NCBI GenBank assembly: GCA_904373265.1
Contig: CAJFEE010000018.1
Location: 1 to 56,942, forward strand
Direction: 5' to 3'
From: Candidatus Harrysmithiimonas galli
GTDB lineage: Bacteria; Bacillota; Bacilli; CAJFEE01
Length of the DNA stretch: 56,942 bases
Both the position numbers and the translations under genes were made by a program. The stretch's first letter is position 1, and every line of letters begins with the position of its first letter. Below the pieces are notes generated by a model. The model was not told the DNA's origin. It saw only the letters and a list, made by a program, of their open reading frames with translations, and ran no database searches. Positions 18,892-28,614 of the stretch are shown in pieces.

Positions 18892-19749
18892 ATGCTAAAA
18901 GAGTTTGACAAAACGATGGAAAAAATTGTATTTTATGGAAAATGGCTGTATGTTGTAAATGAGATGCGCCATTATGAGGATTTTACATTGAAACAATTTG
19001 ATGGTATGCTGCGGGATATAGAATTTGAATTGGAAACAACCATTTTAGATGAGGAAAATGAAGCCTATTTTGAAACACAGCGTTTTTTGGAATTGGCTGT
19101 ATTGAAGGTTAGTGACTTAATAGAGGCCATTACACAGCTTCAAAGTTGTTCATCAGATTCAGAAGAATACCATACATTATATTATTATATGGCTAATATT
19201 TATATAGATTTGCTTTATAAAGATCAGAAAAGAAGCGAAGAATCTCTACAGCTTATTGATTTAAAATGGATGGTAAATGATAAATTGAGCGTATATGATA
19301 TCAATTTGGATGGTATTGTATTGGAAGCACCAGATGAAGTCGAAATTGTACAGGTTTGGCTAGAGGATGCTTTTTTACAATTATCCAAGGAAAGACAGCA
19401 AGTCTATTATATGGAAATGGCAGATCGAATCAAGCATGTTAATATTGTCCATTCATGCGAAAAATACAATTTGGATTTATTTAAAGCTGTCAATATTATT
19501 AATAAATTCAAACAATCTATTGGATCATGGTTGGATCAATTGGAAAAAGGGAATGCAGATTATGCATTAAAGGCAGATGAATTTTCCAAAGCATTTCTTT
19601 CCATCTTTTTGAATTATCCTGAGTATTTAAGAATTTCCGAGTTGAATTTCATGATAAAATGGATGATAAAATTTTTGGTAGAGGAAAGAAAAAAATTACA
19701 GCATGGTTTTATTTATTTGCCGCATCCGTTGGTTCAGAAACGTGGTTGA
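18892..19749 (+). CDS. Hypothetical protein, about 285 aa, acidic and helical
   Basis: The frame is open from 18856, but ATG 18892 is preferred because GCGGAGTG lies before it. The protein has no signal peptide or membrane segment and reads as nearly all helix, rich in Glu, Leu and aromatic residues (for example DEENEAYFETQRFLELAV). A second half contains KERQQVYYMEMADRIKHV and a Trp pair near the end. I do not recognise it. Its TGA sits inside the -35 box of the promoter that reads toward argS, so it ends just as the next transcript begins. Confidence 0.65.
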   Translation: MLKEFDKTMEKIVFYGKWLYVVNEMRHYEDFTLKQFDGMLRDIEFELETTILDEENEAYFETQRFLELAVLKVSDLIEAITQLQSCSSDSEEYHTLYYYMANIYIDLLYKDQKRSEESLQLIDLKWMVNDKLSVYDINLDGIVLEAPDEVEIVQVWLEDAFLQLSKERQQVYYMEMADRIKHVNIVHSCEKYNLDLFKAVNIINKFKQSIGSWLDQLEKGNADYALKADEFSKAFLSIFLNYPEYLRISELNFMIKWMIKFLVEERKKLQHGFIYLPHPLVQKRG

Positions 19750-19775
19750 CAAAGCTTTCTGCTTTATGCTAGAAT
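19746..19775 (+). promoter_or_regulatory. Extended -10 promoter upstream of argS leader
   Basis: TTGACA (19746-19751) and TAGAAT (19770-19775) are 18 bp apart, with a TGC extension immediately before the -10. The -35 overlaps the stop codon of the upstream hypothetical gene. Confidence 0.75.
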
Positions 19776-19777
19776 TC

Positions 19778-19995
19778 GATGTATTGAATAGATGATCCAT
19801 AAAAAAGCGGAAGAAATACCTTTGCTCTGGAAAGCTTACCGCTAAGAAGTGGTTCTGGAGATTGACAATGCATTTTGTGCAATCAATATGCAACAACAGC
19901 TTTGACGTAAGAGGGACTCAGGTTAAAATAAAAAGAGCCGTACTGCAAATGATGCTTTGTTTCTTTTTGTTTTAAGAGTCTCTTTTCTTTTATTG
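19778..19995 (+). ncRNA. Candidate structured leader or small RNA upstream of argS
   Basis: From the strong promoter about 220 nt of untranslated RNA precede argS. Local stems include AGCGG/CCGCT (from about 19806) and ATTG...CAAT enclosing GCA/TGC (about 19861-19887). AAGAGGGACTC (from about 19909) pairs with GAGTCTCTTTT (about 19976-19986), followed by TTTTATTG, like a terminator. No T-box antiterminator motif GGUNACCGCG is present, so this is not an ordinary T-box. It could be an attenuator or a free RNA such as a 6S-like RNA; I cannot tell which. Confidence 0.4.
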
Positions 19996-20015
19996 ATTGT
20001 TTTTAGGAGGATATG

Positions 20016-21701
20016 ATGAAAACTTACTATGCTGATGTACTTTCCAAGGTTTTATATGAACATTTATCACATGAAAAAATTGTACAGTTGATTGAAACGC
20101 CAAAATATGAGACACATGGGGATTTGGCTTTTCCGTGTTTTGAACTTGCTAAGGTGCTGAAAAAATCACCAGTTCAAATTGCGAATGAGCTAGTTGAGCA
20201 AATTCATTCAGATATATTTTCCAAGGTGGAGGCTGTCGGTCCATATGTAAATGTATTTCTTAACCGCAAAGAAATTTCTATTCCTATAATCGAAGAAATT
20301 TTACAAAAAAAGGAAAAATATGGCTCTTCTATAGAAGGAAAAGGACAAACCATTGTTGTGGATCTTTCCTCGCCAAATATTGCCAAACCATTTTCTATGG
20401 GGCATTTGCGTTCAACTGTTATTGGCAATTCCATTTGTCAAATTGCGCAAAAAGTTGGTTATCAAACTGTTGGAATCAATCATTTGGGTGATTGGGGTAC
20501 GCAATTTGGAAAATTGATGTATGCGTATTTAACCTGGGGTGATGAGGCTAAGGTAAAAGCTTCACCCATTAAAGAGCTAAACAAACTATATGTATATTTT
20601 CATGAGATGGCACAAGACAATCCAGCACTTGAGAATGAAGGACGCATATGGTTTAAAAAATTAGAAGAAGGCGATGAAGAAGCGACACGTTTGTGGACAT
20701 GGTTTCGTGAAGTTTCCTTGAAGGATTTTCAAAGAATTTACGATTTGCTTGATGTGCAATTTGATTCCTACAATGGAGAAGCATTTTTTAATGATAAAAT
20801 GGATGATGTAGTTCGTTTATTGGAAGAAAAAAACTTGCTTATCGAGTCAGATGGTGCAAAGGTTGTCGATTTATCTGAATATAATCTACCGCCATGCCTG
20901 ATCAAAAAATCAGATGGAGCTACTTTGTATGCAACGCGAGACTTGGCGGCTGCAATCTACCGTCAAAATACGTATCATTTTAGCCAAGCTATCTATGTGG
21001 TTGGCGGCGAGCAAGCGCTTCATTTTCAACAATTTTTTCATGTACTTGAAAAAATGGGATATGATTGGGTCAAAGGTATGAAATATGTCCCATTTGGCTT
21101 AATGATGAAGGATGGCAAAAAGATGTCCACCCGTAAAGGAAAGACCATTCTTTTAGAAGAAGTGTTACAAGAGGCCATTGGTCTTTCTAAGAAAAATATT
21201 CAAGAGAAAAATCCGGATTTATCCAATGCAGATGAGGTGGCACGTCAAGTTGGAGTTGGTGCTGTCATTTTTCATGATTTAAAAAACGAACGTACCAACA
21301 ACTGTGAGTTTTCTCTGGAAAGCATGTTGAAGCCTGAAGGGGAAACTGGACCATATATCCAGTATACGCATGCACGTGCCTGCTCGATTTTGCGAAAATC
21401 TTCGATTGCTTTAGATAAAATTCATTTTAATGGATTAACAGACGACTATTCTTGGACGATAATTAAGCTCCTAGAGCAATTTCCGGAAATTATTTCTCGT
21501 GCTTTTCATCGCTATGAACCGTCTGTTATTAGTAAATATTTATTGGATTTGGCACAGAGTTTTAATAAATACTATGGACAGGTTCGGGTTCTTGAAGTAG
21601 ATGAACAGATACATTCTAGACTAGCTCTACTGGTTGCAGTTGTGACAGTATTGGCAGAGGGTTTGCGTCTTTTAGGAATTCAAGCACCACAAGAAATGTG
21701 A
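20016..21701 (+). CDS. argS: Arginine-tRNA ligase
   Basis: Class I synthetase of about 561 aa that charges tRNA-Arg. The HIGH-type motif is SPNIAKPFSMGHLRSTVIG at about 118-136. The KMSKS region reads KMSTRKGKTI at about 370. The N-terminal Add1 domain (1-110) and C-terminal DALR-type anticodon domain, including the ETGPYIQYTHAR block, are present. Tandem ATGs occur at 20013 and 20016; the second is 5 nt from AGGAGG and is preferred. The C-terminus ends LLGIQAPQEM, as usual. A T-box leader for leuA begins right after it. Confidence 0.96.
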   Translation: MKTYYADVLSKVLYEHLSHEKIVQLIETPKYETHGDLAFPCFELAKVLKKSPVQIANELVEQIHSDIFSKVEAVGPYVNVFLNRKEISIPIIEEILQKKEKYGSSIEGKGQTIVVDLSSPNIAKPFSMGHLRSTVIGNSICQIAQKVGYQTVGINHLGDWGTQFGKLMYAYLTWGDEAKVKASPIKELNKLYVYFHEMAQDNPALENEGRIWFKKLEEGDEEATRLWTWFREVSLKDFQRIYDLLDVQFDSYNGEAFFNDKMDDVVRLLEEKNLLIESDGAKVVDLSEYNLPPCLIKKSDGATLYATRDLAAAIYRQNTYHFSQAIYVVGGEQALHFQQFFHVLEKMGYDWVKGMKYVPFGLMMKDGKKMSTRKGKTILLEEVLQEAIGLSKKNIQEKNPDLSNADEVARQVGVGAVIFHDLKNERTNNCEFSLESMLKPEGETGPYIQYTHARACSILRKSSIALDKIHFNGLTDDYSWTIIKLLEQFPEIISRAFHRYEPSVISKYLLDLAQSFNKYYGQVRVLEVDEQIHSRLALLVAVVTVLAEGLRLLGIQAPQEM

Positions 21702-21736
21702 TTCTTTTGTTTTGGAGAAAATCTGTTCTGAAATGA

Positions 21737-21765
21737 TTGTAATTTTATCCAGTTTCCGATATAAT
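21737..21765 (+). promoter_or_regulatory. Promoter of the leuA T-box leader
   Basis: TTGTAA (21737-21742) and TATAAT (21760-21765) are separated by 17 bp, placing the RNA start about 20 bp before the first T-box stem. Confidence 0.6.
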
Positions 21766-21771
21766 GGGAAC

Positions 21772-22062
21772 CAAGTAATAGGTTTAAAATACAAGAATAA
21801 GGAGTAGTAAAATATTTTCTGGATAAAAGAGAGCTGTTGGTTGGTGCAAAACAGTCCAGAGAGAATTTGAACTCGCCTTGGAGTAGTCATTCTGAAATGA
21901 AAGTAGGAGTGAACGGGAACTTGCCGTTATAAAAGTATCATACCATTTATGTATGAGATTTGAGTGCATATTATAATAATATGAATTAGAGTGGTACCGC
22001 GTAAGACAGTAGTCTTTCGTCTCTATAATAAAGAATAGAGACGAGAGGCTTTTTATTTTGTT
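21772..22062 (+). promoter_or_regulatory. T-box leader (probable tRNA-Leu, specifier CUC)
   Basis: The hallmark AGAGTGGTACCGCG lies at 21988-22001. Upstream are an AGTA motif (about 21804) and an apical GGTG loop bounded by CTGTT and AACAG. A specifier segment TTGAACTCGCC (about 21869-21879) follows, in which CTC is the likely codon (Leu). The terminator at 22012-22062 has stem GTCTTTCGTCTCTAT with ATAGAGACGAGAGGC and a T run. Uncharged tRNA-Leu should favour antitermination and switch on the isopropylmalate synthase. The specifier call fits the downstream gene, but the stem I fold was done by eye. Confidence 0.88.
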
Positions 22063-22099
22063 TGTAGGAATAAACAAAGAAAATAGGGGGATAAGAAAG

Positions 22100-23761
22100 A
22101 TGAAAAATGTAGAGAAGTATCAAAGAAATTATTTTATGCCACCTGAAGCGAGTTTTAAATGGGTAGAAAAAGAATATATTGATCATGCTCCGATTTGGTG
22201 CAGTGTAGATTTACGGGATGGCAATCAGGCTTTGGTTGTACCGATGAGTTTGGAACAAAAAATTCATTTTTTTCGATATTTGGTAAAAGTTGGATTTAAA
22301 GAAATTGAAGTCGGATTTCCAGCAGCTTCTGAAACGGAATATGTTTTTTTGCGGACATTGATTGAGGAGAATATGATTCCTGATGATGTAACCATCCAAG
22401 TATTGACACAGGCACGTCCGCATATTATTGAGAAAACTTTTGAGTCGTTACAAGGAACAAAAAGTGCCATCGTCCATTTGTATAATTCTACTTCTTTGGC
22501 GCAAAGAGAGCAGGTATTTAAAAAATCCAAAGAAGAAATTAAGGAAATTGCAGTGTCTGGGGCAAAAATGTTGAAAGAGTATGCTGAGAAAACGGAAGGG
22601 AATTTTCGTTTTCAATATTCACCAGAAAGTTTTACTGGGACGGAAATTGAGTATGCGCTAGATGTGTGCAATGCAGTTTTGGAGGTTTGGAAGCCGACTG
22701 CCAATAATAAAGTGATTATTAATTTGCCAGCGACGGTTTCCATGTCAATGCCACATGTGTATGCCAGCCAAATTGAGTATATGAGCGAGCATCTCAATTA
22801 TCGCGAAAATATTTACTTATCTGTTCATTGTCATAATGATCGTGGCTGTGGTGTTGCAGATACAGAGCTTGGATTATTGGCAGGAGCAGATCGAGTAGAA
22901 GGAACACTTTTTGGAAATGGTGAACGAACCGGAAATGTTGATGTGATTACACTTGCTTTAAATATGTATTCACATGGTATTGATCCGAAATTGGATTTTT
23001 CCAATGTTCCTGAAGCGATTCAAATTTATGAAGAAGTAACCCATATGAAAGTCAGTGATCGTCAACCGTATAGTGGAAAGCTTGTTTTTGCGGCGTTTTC
23101 TGGTTCACATCAGGATGCGATTGCCAAAGGCATGAAATATCGAGAAGAAACGGGTACGGATAAATGGACTGTTCCATATTTGTTGATTGATCCGCAAGAT
23201 ATTGGTAGGGAATATGAAAGTGATGTGATTCGTATCAATAGTCAGTCTGGTAAAGGAGGAATCGGCTATTTACTGGAACAAAATTATGGAATTTTGATGC
23301 CAGCAGAAATGCGAGAAAATTTTGGCTATATTGTAAAAGATGTATCTGATCATGAACATCGGGAATTGATGCCAAGTGAAATTTATGATTTATTTATAAA
23401 AACCTACGTGAATATTTTGGATCCATGGTCACATGTGAAAACAACTTTTGAAAGAAACGGTATTTTTAAAGCAAATGTACAAATTAAGACGGCATCTGGA
23501 GAGGAAAAAATCATTTTTGGGGAAGGTAATGGCCGTTTAGATGCGGTATTTCATGCACTGAAAATTCATATTGGTTTAAATATGAATATTTATACGTATA
23601 AGGAGCACGCACTGGAGCAAGGCTCGACCTCAAAAGCCATGGCATACGTTGGGATTCAAACTGAGGATGGTCATGTTGTTTGGGGTGTAGGAGTGCATAA
23701 TGATATTATTGAGGCATCCATTCAAGCTTTGTTTAGCGCGATTAACAAAATGAAAGGATAA
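22100..23761 (+). CDS. leuA: 2-isopropylmalate synthase (long LeuA2 type)
   Basis: A 553-aa enzyme of leucine synthesis that condenses acetyl-CoA with 2-oxoisovalerate. The catalytic TIM barrel has the metal-binding start WCSVDLRDGNQALV (about residues 30-43), GFPAASETEY, and SVHCHNDRGCG with the two His ligands. GNGERTGNVD lies near residue 277. The C-terminal 130 residues match the LeuA dimer regulatory domain where leucine feedback occurs. Length and N-terminal extension fit the fungal/actinobacterial long form also found in some Bacillota. ATG 22100 follows AGGGGG. The T-box upstream gives transcription control by leucine supply. Confidence 0.93.
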   Translation: MKNVEKYQRNYFMPPEASFKWVEKEYIDHAPIWCSVDLRDGNQALVVPMSLEQKIHFFRYLVKVGFKEIEVGFPAASETEYVFLRTLIEENMIPDDVTIQVLTQARPHIIEKTFESLQGTKSAIVHLYNSTSLAQREQVFKKSKEEIKEIAVSGAKMLKEYAEKTEGNFRFQYSPESFTGTEIEYALDVCNAVLEVWKPTANNKVIINLPATVSMSMPHVYASQIEYMSEHLNYRENIYLSVHCHNDRGCGVADTELGLLAGADRVEGTLFGNGERTGNVDVITLALNMYSHGIDPKLDFSNVPEAIQIYEEVTHMKVSDRQPYSGKLVFAAFSGSHQDAIAKGMKYREETGTDKWTVPYLLIDPQDIGREYESDVIRINSQSGKGGIGYLLEQNYGILMPAEMRENFGYIVKDVSDHEHRELMPSEIYDLFIKTYVNILDPWSHVKTTFERNGIFKANVQIKTASGEEKIIFGEGNGRLDAVFHALKIHIGLNMNIYTYKEHALEQGSTSKAMAYVGIQTEDGHVVWGVGVHNDIIEASIQALFSAINKMKG

Positions 23762-23810
23762 AATCATTTCGTCATATCAAGGTTGGAACAACCCCTTCCT
23801 CTAAAATAAA

Positions 23811-23853
23811 AAAGCCAGTGAAATTTTACGATGAGTAAAATTTCACTGGCTTT
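23811..23853 (+). terminator. Terminator after leuA
   Basis: AAAGCCAGTGAAATTTTAC and its exact complement GTAAAATTTCACTGGCTTT form a 19-bp perfect stem with a 5-nt loop. It can act on both strands. Confidence 0.9.
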
Positions 23854-23929
23854 GATGGTTTTCACAATAAAATATGGGTCACTTCTGAATGGGATTAAAG
23901 TATACCACCACAAAATTTTATCTGAAAGA

Positions 23930-24970
23930 AGGGCCCTTATGTTTAAAGATTGTAAATGAATTTTTGTTTTTAGATTTAGAAATGAATTACAAAATAATGA
24001 TATTGCTTTTCACGTACATCATTTAGCTGAAAATATTCCACAAGAATATGCAAACCATTTCTGTAAAATACGGGTTGTCTTGCCTACCAATCCCGCCTGA
24101 TGCTAAAAATGATTTGATGTGCTTATATATCTATCAGTCTTTTCCGTACCCATTGGTAAATCGAAGTCTTGTTACAAGACAGTATCCACATGATGTGGTT
24201 GACACAGGGTTACGAATCAAGTTACCACATGATGGCTCGGTTTGGCGTGCAACCTGAAGTCATAAAACCAATTTGCCAATGTTTTGTCTAATTTTGTTGC
24301 CAACTCGTGCAAGAAATAGTCATTGACCAACAAGCCATTTTTATGGATGGCATAAAGATCGAGACGCATGCGAATCAATTTTGCATTCGTATGGAAGAAA
24401 TCCTCTGAGAAATATTATAACGGATGAATTGAAAAGTCAAATCAACTTTACAATGAGTTATTGGAAAAAGAAATCATACCCGAAATAAAAAGAGAAAATA
24501 AAGAAGAATTAACACTTGAAAAACTCACTCAAATGGTTCAAAAAGTAGATGATGTGGTTTGTGAATGAGGTCAAAAATAGATGAAACATTAGATGTACAA
24601 GAACGAAACGTATTACGAAATGAATGGGGATTTCCAAAGTAAGTACGAAAAAAATTACTAGATTCTATCGTAAGAAAACAGAAATATCAAAGAGACTTTG
24701 AAATCTTTGGCACATGAAATAGCTATTTAAAGATGGCTCCTGATGTGGTATTGATGCAAATGAAAGATGATGATATGAAAAAGTGGTCAATTGAAAGCTG
24801 GCTATCATGTATAAATTATAGCAGCAGGTCAATATGGACTTACTTATAGTCTATTTTTGAATCCAATGGACATATGTACATGAATCCCGTTCTTAGATGA
24901 AATTGAACATGCTCAATTTCACTTTTTTCGTTATTTAAAGTTAGTTATGTCCCAATCTCCTTTTCTTTGA
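23930..24970 (+). pseudogene. Decayed IS1182-family transposase
   Basis: Frame-by-frame reading recovers the IS1182 transposase in order, broken by many frameshifts and stops. The pieces are LNYKIMILLF and AENIPQEYAN at the start, then a MMLKMILCAY-like piece with later QEIVIDQQAIFMDGIKIETHAN (about 24310-24380). The catalytic-region piece MKDDDMKNGQLKAGYHV comes at about 24760-24810, then NPMDIC and a tail reading FLDEIEHAQFHFFRYLK. Intact members are about 450-560 codons. No terminal inverted repeats or target duplication were recognised. It is an old, non-functional insertion between leuA and metH. Confidence 0.8.
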
Positions 24971-25097
24971 TCCAGCTAAAAGACATACAACTTTCATGCT
25001 TTTTTCCGTTTTATTTTAGTAAATATATATTGTGAAAATATGAATTTTTTCATAAGTGATAAGAGCTTGTAATCTATTTCATTAAAATACTTTTTGT

Positions 25098-25125
25098 TTG
25101 ACATTTGTTTCATGTATACTAATAG
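25098..25125 (+). promoter_or_regulatory. Candidate metH promoter
   Basis: TTGACA (25098-25103) lies 16 bp before TAATAG (25120-25125), with an overlapping TATACT at closer spacing. No S-box, cobalamin riboswitch or T-box pattern is seen between the insertion remnant and metH. Confidence 0.45.
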
Positions 25126-25176
25126 CAATTACAAATTTTATCAATGAAAGAAGATTATTGGAAAGGAATTTTACAT

Positions 25177-28100
25177 ATGCAGAAGCGAATGGATATCACG
25201 GAAATGATGAAAAAACGAATTTTGGTTTTAGATGGTGCCATGGGAACAATGCTGCAGCAAGCTGCCCTTTCAGCTACAGATTTTGGTGGTGAAGCTTTTG
25301 AAGGATGCAATGAATATTTGAATTTGACGCGACCGGATGTCATTCGTGAAATTCATAAAAAATATTTTTTGGCTGGTGCGGACATTGTCGAAACAAATAG
25401 TTTTGGTGCAACACCATTGGTGCTGGATGATTTTGGTTTGGGACATTTGGCTTATGATATCAATAAAAAAAGTGTGGAGCTGGCAATAGAAGCAAGAAAA
25501 GAGGTAGAAACAAAAGATTCTCCGAAATATATCGCAGGTTCGATTGGTCCGACAACAAAAACTTTATCTGTTACAGGGGGCATTACTTTTGATGAACTGG
25601 TAAATCATTTTCGAGTTCAAATAGAAGGCCTGGTAGATGGAGGTGCCGATATACTGCTTGTGGAAACGAGTCAGGATTTATTAAATGTCAAAGCAGCCTA
25701 TTTGGCGATTAGGCAGGTGTTTAAGGAAAAGCAAGTTCAACTTCCGATTATAATTTCGGGAACAATTGAGCCGATGGGCACAACGCTGGCTGGACAAAAT
25801 ATTGAAGCATTTTATTATTCGGTTGAACATATGAAACCGATTGCCGTTGGACTAAATTGTGCGACTGGACCAGAATTGATGAAGGAGCATCTGCGTACAT
25901 TAGCCGAACAATGTCGATTTGGTGTTAGTTGTTATCCGAACGCAGGTTTACCAGATGAGGATGGGCATTACCATGAAACACCAGATTCATTAGCAAGAAA
26001 GCTTTCAGATTTTGCCAAACAAGGTTGGTTGAATATTGTCGGTGGATGTTGTGGAACAACACCAGCACATATTCAAGCAATTCGGGCAGCTATAGATCAA
26101 TATCCACCAAGAAAAATTGATGCAGTGGCAGTTCCTTCTCACCATATCTCCAATATTGAACCGCTGGCTTATGATTTTTCTATGCGTCCGCTTTTAGTTG
26201 GAGAGCGTACCAATGTGATTGGTTCACGGAAGTTTCGGGATTTAATTGCAAATGAAGAATATGAAGAAGCATCAGAAATTGCACGGAGACAGGTAAAAAA
26301 TGGAGCACATGTGATTGATGTTTGTCTTGCCAACCCAGATCGCAATGAAAGCTATGATATGCAAAATTTTATGCCTCATATTGTAAGAAAAGTAAAGGTT
26401 CCAATTATGGTTGATTCAACGGATCGAACAGTTGTAGAGGTGGCTCTCAAATGCATTCAAGGAAAGTCTATTATTAACTCTGTAAATTTGGAAGATGGAG
26501 AAAAACATATGTTATCCATTTTACCACTTGTGCAAAAATATGGCTGTGCGCTTGTTGTCGGTACCATTGATGAACAAGGTATGGGTGTGACATGGGAAAG
26601 AAAGCTGGAAATTGCCAGACGCAGCTATGATCTGCTTGTTTGTCAAAACGGTCTCAGCCCAAGTGATCTGATTTTTGATCCGTTGGTTTTTCCAGTTGGA
26701 ACGGGAGATGTGCAATATACAGATGCTGCACTTGAAACGGTGAAGGGGATTCAAGCAATAAAAAAAGAATTTCCGGATTGTTTAACGGTTTTGGGACTGT
26801 CCAATGTGTCGTTTGGGTTGCCAGGTGTTGGACGTGAGGTGCTGAATTCTGTATTTTTATACCACTGCACAAAAGCAGGTTTAGACTATGCCATTGTGAA
26901 TACTGAGAAACTTATGCGTTATGCATCCATTTCTGCTGAGGAGATCGCCCTTAGTGAAAACCTTTTGTTTCAAAATAGTGAGGAAAATTTGGCGAAGTTT
27001 ACAAACTTTTACCGAGAGAAAAAAAGAGAAGAAAAAGAAGTTGTCAGCAATCTTTCATTAGAAGAACGTCTGATGCAAAATATTGTTGAGGGAACAAAGG
27101 AAGGGTTGTCTGAGGATATTGCACTTGCTTTACAAAAATATGCTGATCCGTTGGATATCATTAATGGACCATTAATGGAGGGGATGAATCAGGTTGGTAA
27201 GCTGTTTAATGACAATCAGCTAATTGTTGCTGAAGTTTTACAAAGTGCCGAGGTGATGAAAGCGGCAGTTGCCTTGTTGAAACCCCATATGCCAAAAAAT
27301 GTTTCTGTATCCAAAGGAAAGATGCTTATTGCAACGGTTAAAGGTGATGTGCATGACATTGGAAAGAATTTGGTATCCATTATTTTAGAGAACAACGGCT
27401 TTGATGTTGTAGATCTGGGTATTAAGGTGACCTCTCAAGAAATTATTGAAGCAGTGCAAAGAGAAAACCCAACCTGCATTGGTCTATCTGGTTTATTGGT
27501 AAAATCTGCTCATCAGATGGTTGCTACAGCAAGTGATTTAAAGGCAGTTGGAATTGATATTCCAATTCAAGTTGGCGGTGCGGCTCTAACCAAAAAATTT
27601 ACAAAAACACGAATTGCACCAGTTTATGATGGCTTGGTTTTGTATGCCAAAGATGCAATGGAAAGTTTACAGCTTGCCAACCAATTACATACACAAAAAG
27701 GAAGAGCAAAGCTGGAAGTGGAGTGGAGATCGAAGATACAGGTTGAAGATGCTCCTATATTAAATATGAAAAATGATGAGAATGTACCATCATTTGAAAA
27801 AACGATTGAAAATGAGTCCGTTCGGATTCCACCTGACACGCGTCCACATTTAATCAAAAATTATGATTTTCGGCAGATTGTACCATATATCAATATGCAG
27901 ATGCTTCTTGGGCATCATTTGGGTTTGAAAGGAAAGGTGGAAGAATTGCTGGCTGCAGGAGATAAGAAGGCACTTCAGCTAAAGATATCCGTAGATGAGA
28001 TGATTAATCGGATTTGGCGTGATCATTTATTGGATTGTCATGCGATTTATCAATTTTTCCCTTGTCAAAGTGATGCAGATGATTTGCTGATCTATAATCC

Positions 28101-28614
28101 AAAAAAACCAAATGAGATTTTGGAAACTTTTCATTTTCCACGGCAGAAAAAGGAGCCATTTCTATGTTTGAGTGATTATGTACATGAACGGTCATCAGGT
28201 ATCGTGGATTATGTTGGGATGTTTGTGGTAACAACTGGAAAGCGCGTGATACAGACTGCTACACAGTTTAAACAGAACGGAGAGTTTTTGAACAGTCATT
28301 TGTTGCTTTCCATTGCATTGGAGGGAGCAGAGGGATTTGCTGAATTGGTTCATCAAAGAATGCGTGATCAATGGCAGATTGGTGATGCATCAGATTTGAC
28401 GATGAAAGATCGACTACATGGAAAGTATATTGGTCAAAGATTTTCCTTTGGTTATCCAGCTTGTCCAGATCTTGCTGATCAAGAAAAGTTATTTCGGTTA
28501 TTGAAGCCTCAGCAGATAGATGTTTCTTTAACAGAAGGACATATGATGCACCCAGAAGGTTCGGTTTCCGCCATTGTATTTGCTCATTCCAAAGCGAGAT
28601 ATTTTACAGTGTAA
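25177..28614 (+). CDS. metH: Cobalamin-dependent methionine synthase
   Basis: A 1145-aa four-module enzyme that transfers methyl from 5-methyl-THF to homocysteine via methylcobalamin. The homocysteine domain has zinc ligands in GLNCATGP (Cys 228) and GGCCGTTP (Cys 291/292). The pterin domain starts near residue 340 with VGERTNVIGSRKF. The B12 cap and binding domains hold KGDVHDIGKN with His 726 as axial ligand. The C-terminal reactivation domain contains RFSFGYPACPDLADQ (about residue 1088) for AdoMet-driven reductive repair. Many anaerobe MetH proteins lack this last domain, so its presence is notable. The ATG at 25177 follows AAAGGA; an earlier ATG at 25144 lacks a ribosome site. Confidence 0.96.
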   Translation: MQKRMDITEMMKKRILVLDGAMGTMLQQAALSATDFGGEAFEGCNEYLNLTRPDVIREIHKKYFLAGADIVETNSFGATPLVLDDFGLGHLAYDINKKSVELAIEARKEVETKDSPKYIAGSIGPTTKTLSVTGGITFDELVNHFRVQIEGLVDGGADILLVETSQDLLNVKAAYLAIRQVFKEKQVQLPIIISGTIEPMGTTLAGQNIEAFYYSVEHMKPIAVGLNCATGPELMKEHLRTLAEQCRFGVSCYPNAGLPDEDGHYHETPDSLARKLSDFAKQGWLNIVGGCCGTTPAHIQAIRAAIDQYPPRKIDAVAVPSHHISNIEPLAYDFSMRPLLVGERTNVIGSRKFRDLIANEEYEEASEIARRQVKNGAHVIDVCLANPDRNESYDMQNFMPHIVRKVKVPIMVDSTDRTVVEVALKCIQGKSIINSVNLEDGEKHMLSILPLVQKYGCALVVGTIDEQGMGVTWERKLEIARRSYDLLVCQNGLSPSDLIFDPLVFPVGTGDVQYTDAALETVKGIQAIKKEFPDCLTVLGLSNVSFGLPGVGREVLNSVFLYHCTKAGLDYAIVNTEKLMRYASISAEEIALSENLLFQNSEENLAKFTNFYREKKREEKEVVSNLSLEERLMQNIVEGTKEGLSEDIALALQKYADPLDIINGPLMEGMNQVGKLFNDNQLIVAEVLQSAEVMKAAVALLKPHMPKNVSVSKGKMLIATVKGDVHDIGKNLVSIILENNGFDVVDLGIKVTSQEIIEAVQRENPTCIGLSGLLVKSAHQMVATASDLKAVGIDIPIQVGGAALTKKFTKTRIAPVYDGLVLYAKDAMESLQLANQLHTQKGRAKLEVEWRSKIQVEDAPILNMKNDENVPSFEKTIENESVRIPPDTRPHLIKNYDFRQIVPYINMQMLLGHHLGLKGKVEELLAAGDKKALQLKISVDEMINRIWRDHLLDCHAIYQFFPCQSDADDLLIYNPKKPNEILETFHFPRQKKEPFLCLSDYVHERSSGIVDYVGMFVVTTGKRVIQTATQFKQNGEFLNSHLLLSIALEGAEGFAELVHQRMRDQWQIGDASDLTMKDRLHGKYIGQRFSFGYPACPDLADQEKLFRLLKPQQIDVSLTEGHMMHPEGSVSAIVFAHSKARYFTV

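Noticed and set aside
19800-20012. T-box leader for argS
   Set aside because: The conserved GGUNACCGCG antiterminator is missing, unlike the clear T-box before leuA.
24048-24257. Plus-strand ORF of 69 codons
   Set aside because: It is a wrong-frame piece of the decayed IS1182 transposase, not a gene.
24905-25176. SAM or cobalamin riboswitch before metH
   Set aside because: None of the conserved boxes can be found; the region is short and AT-rich.
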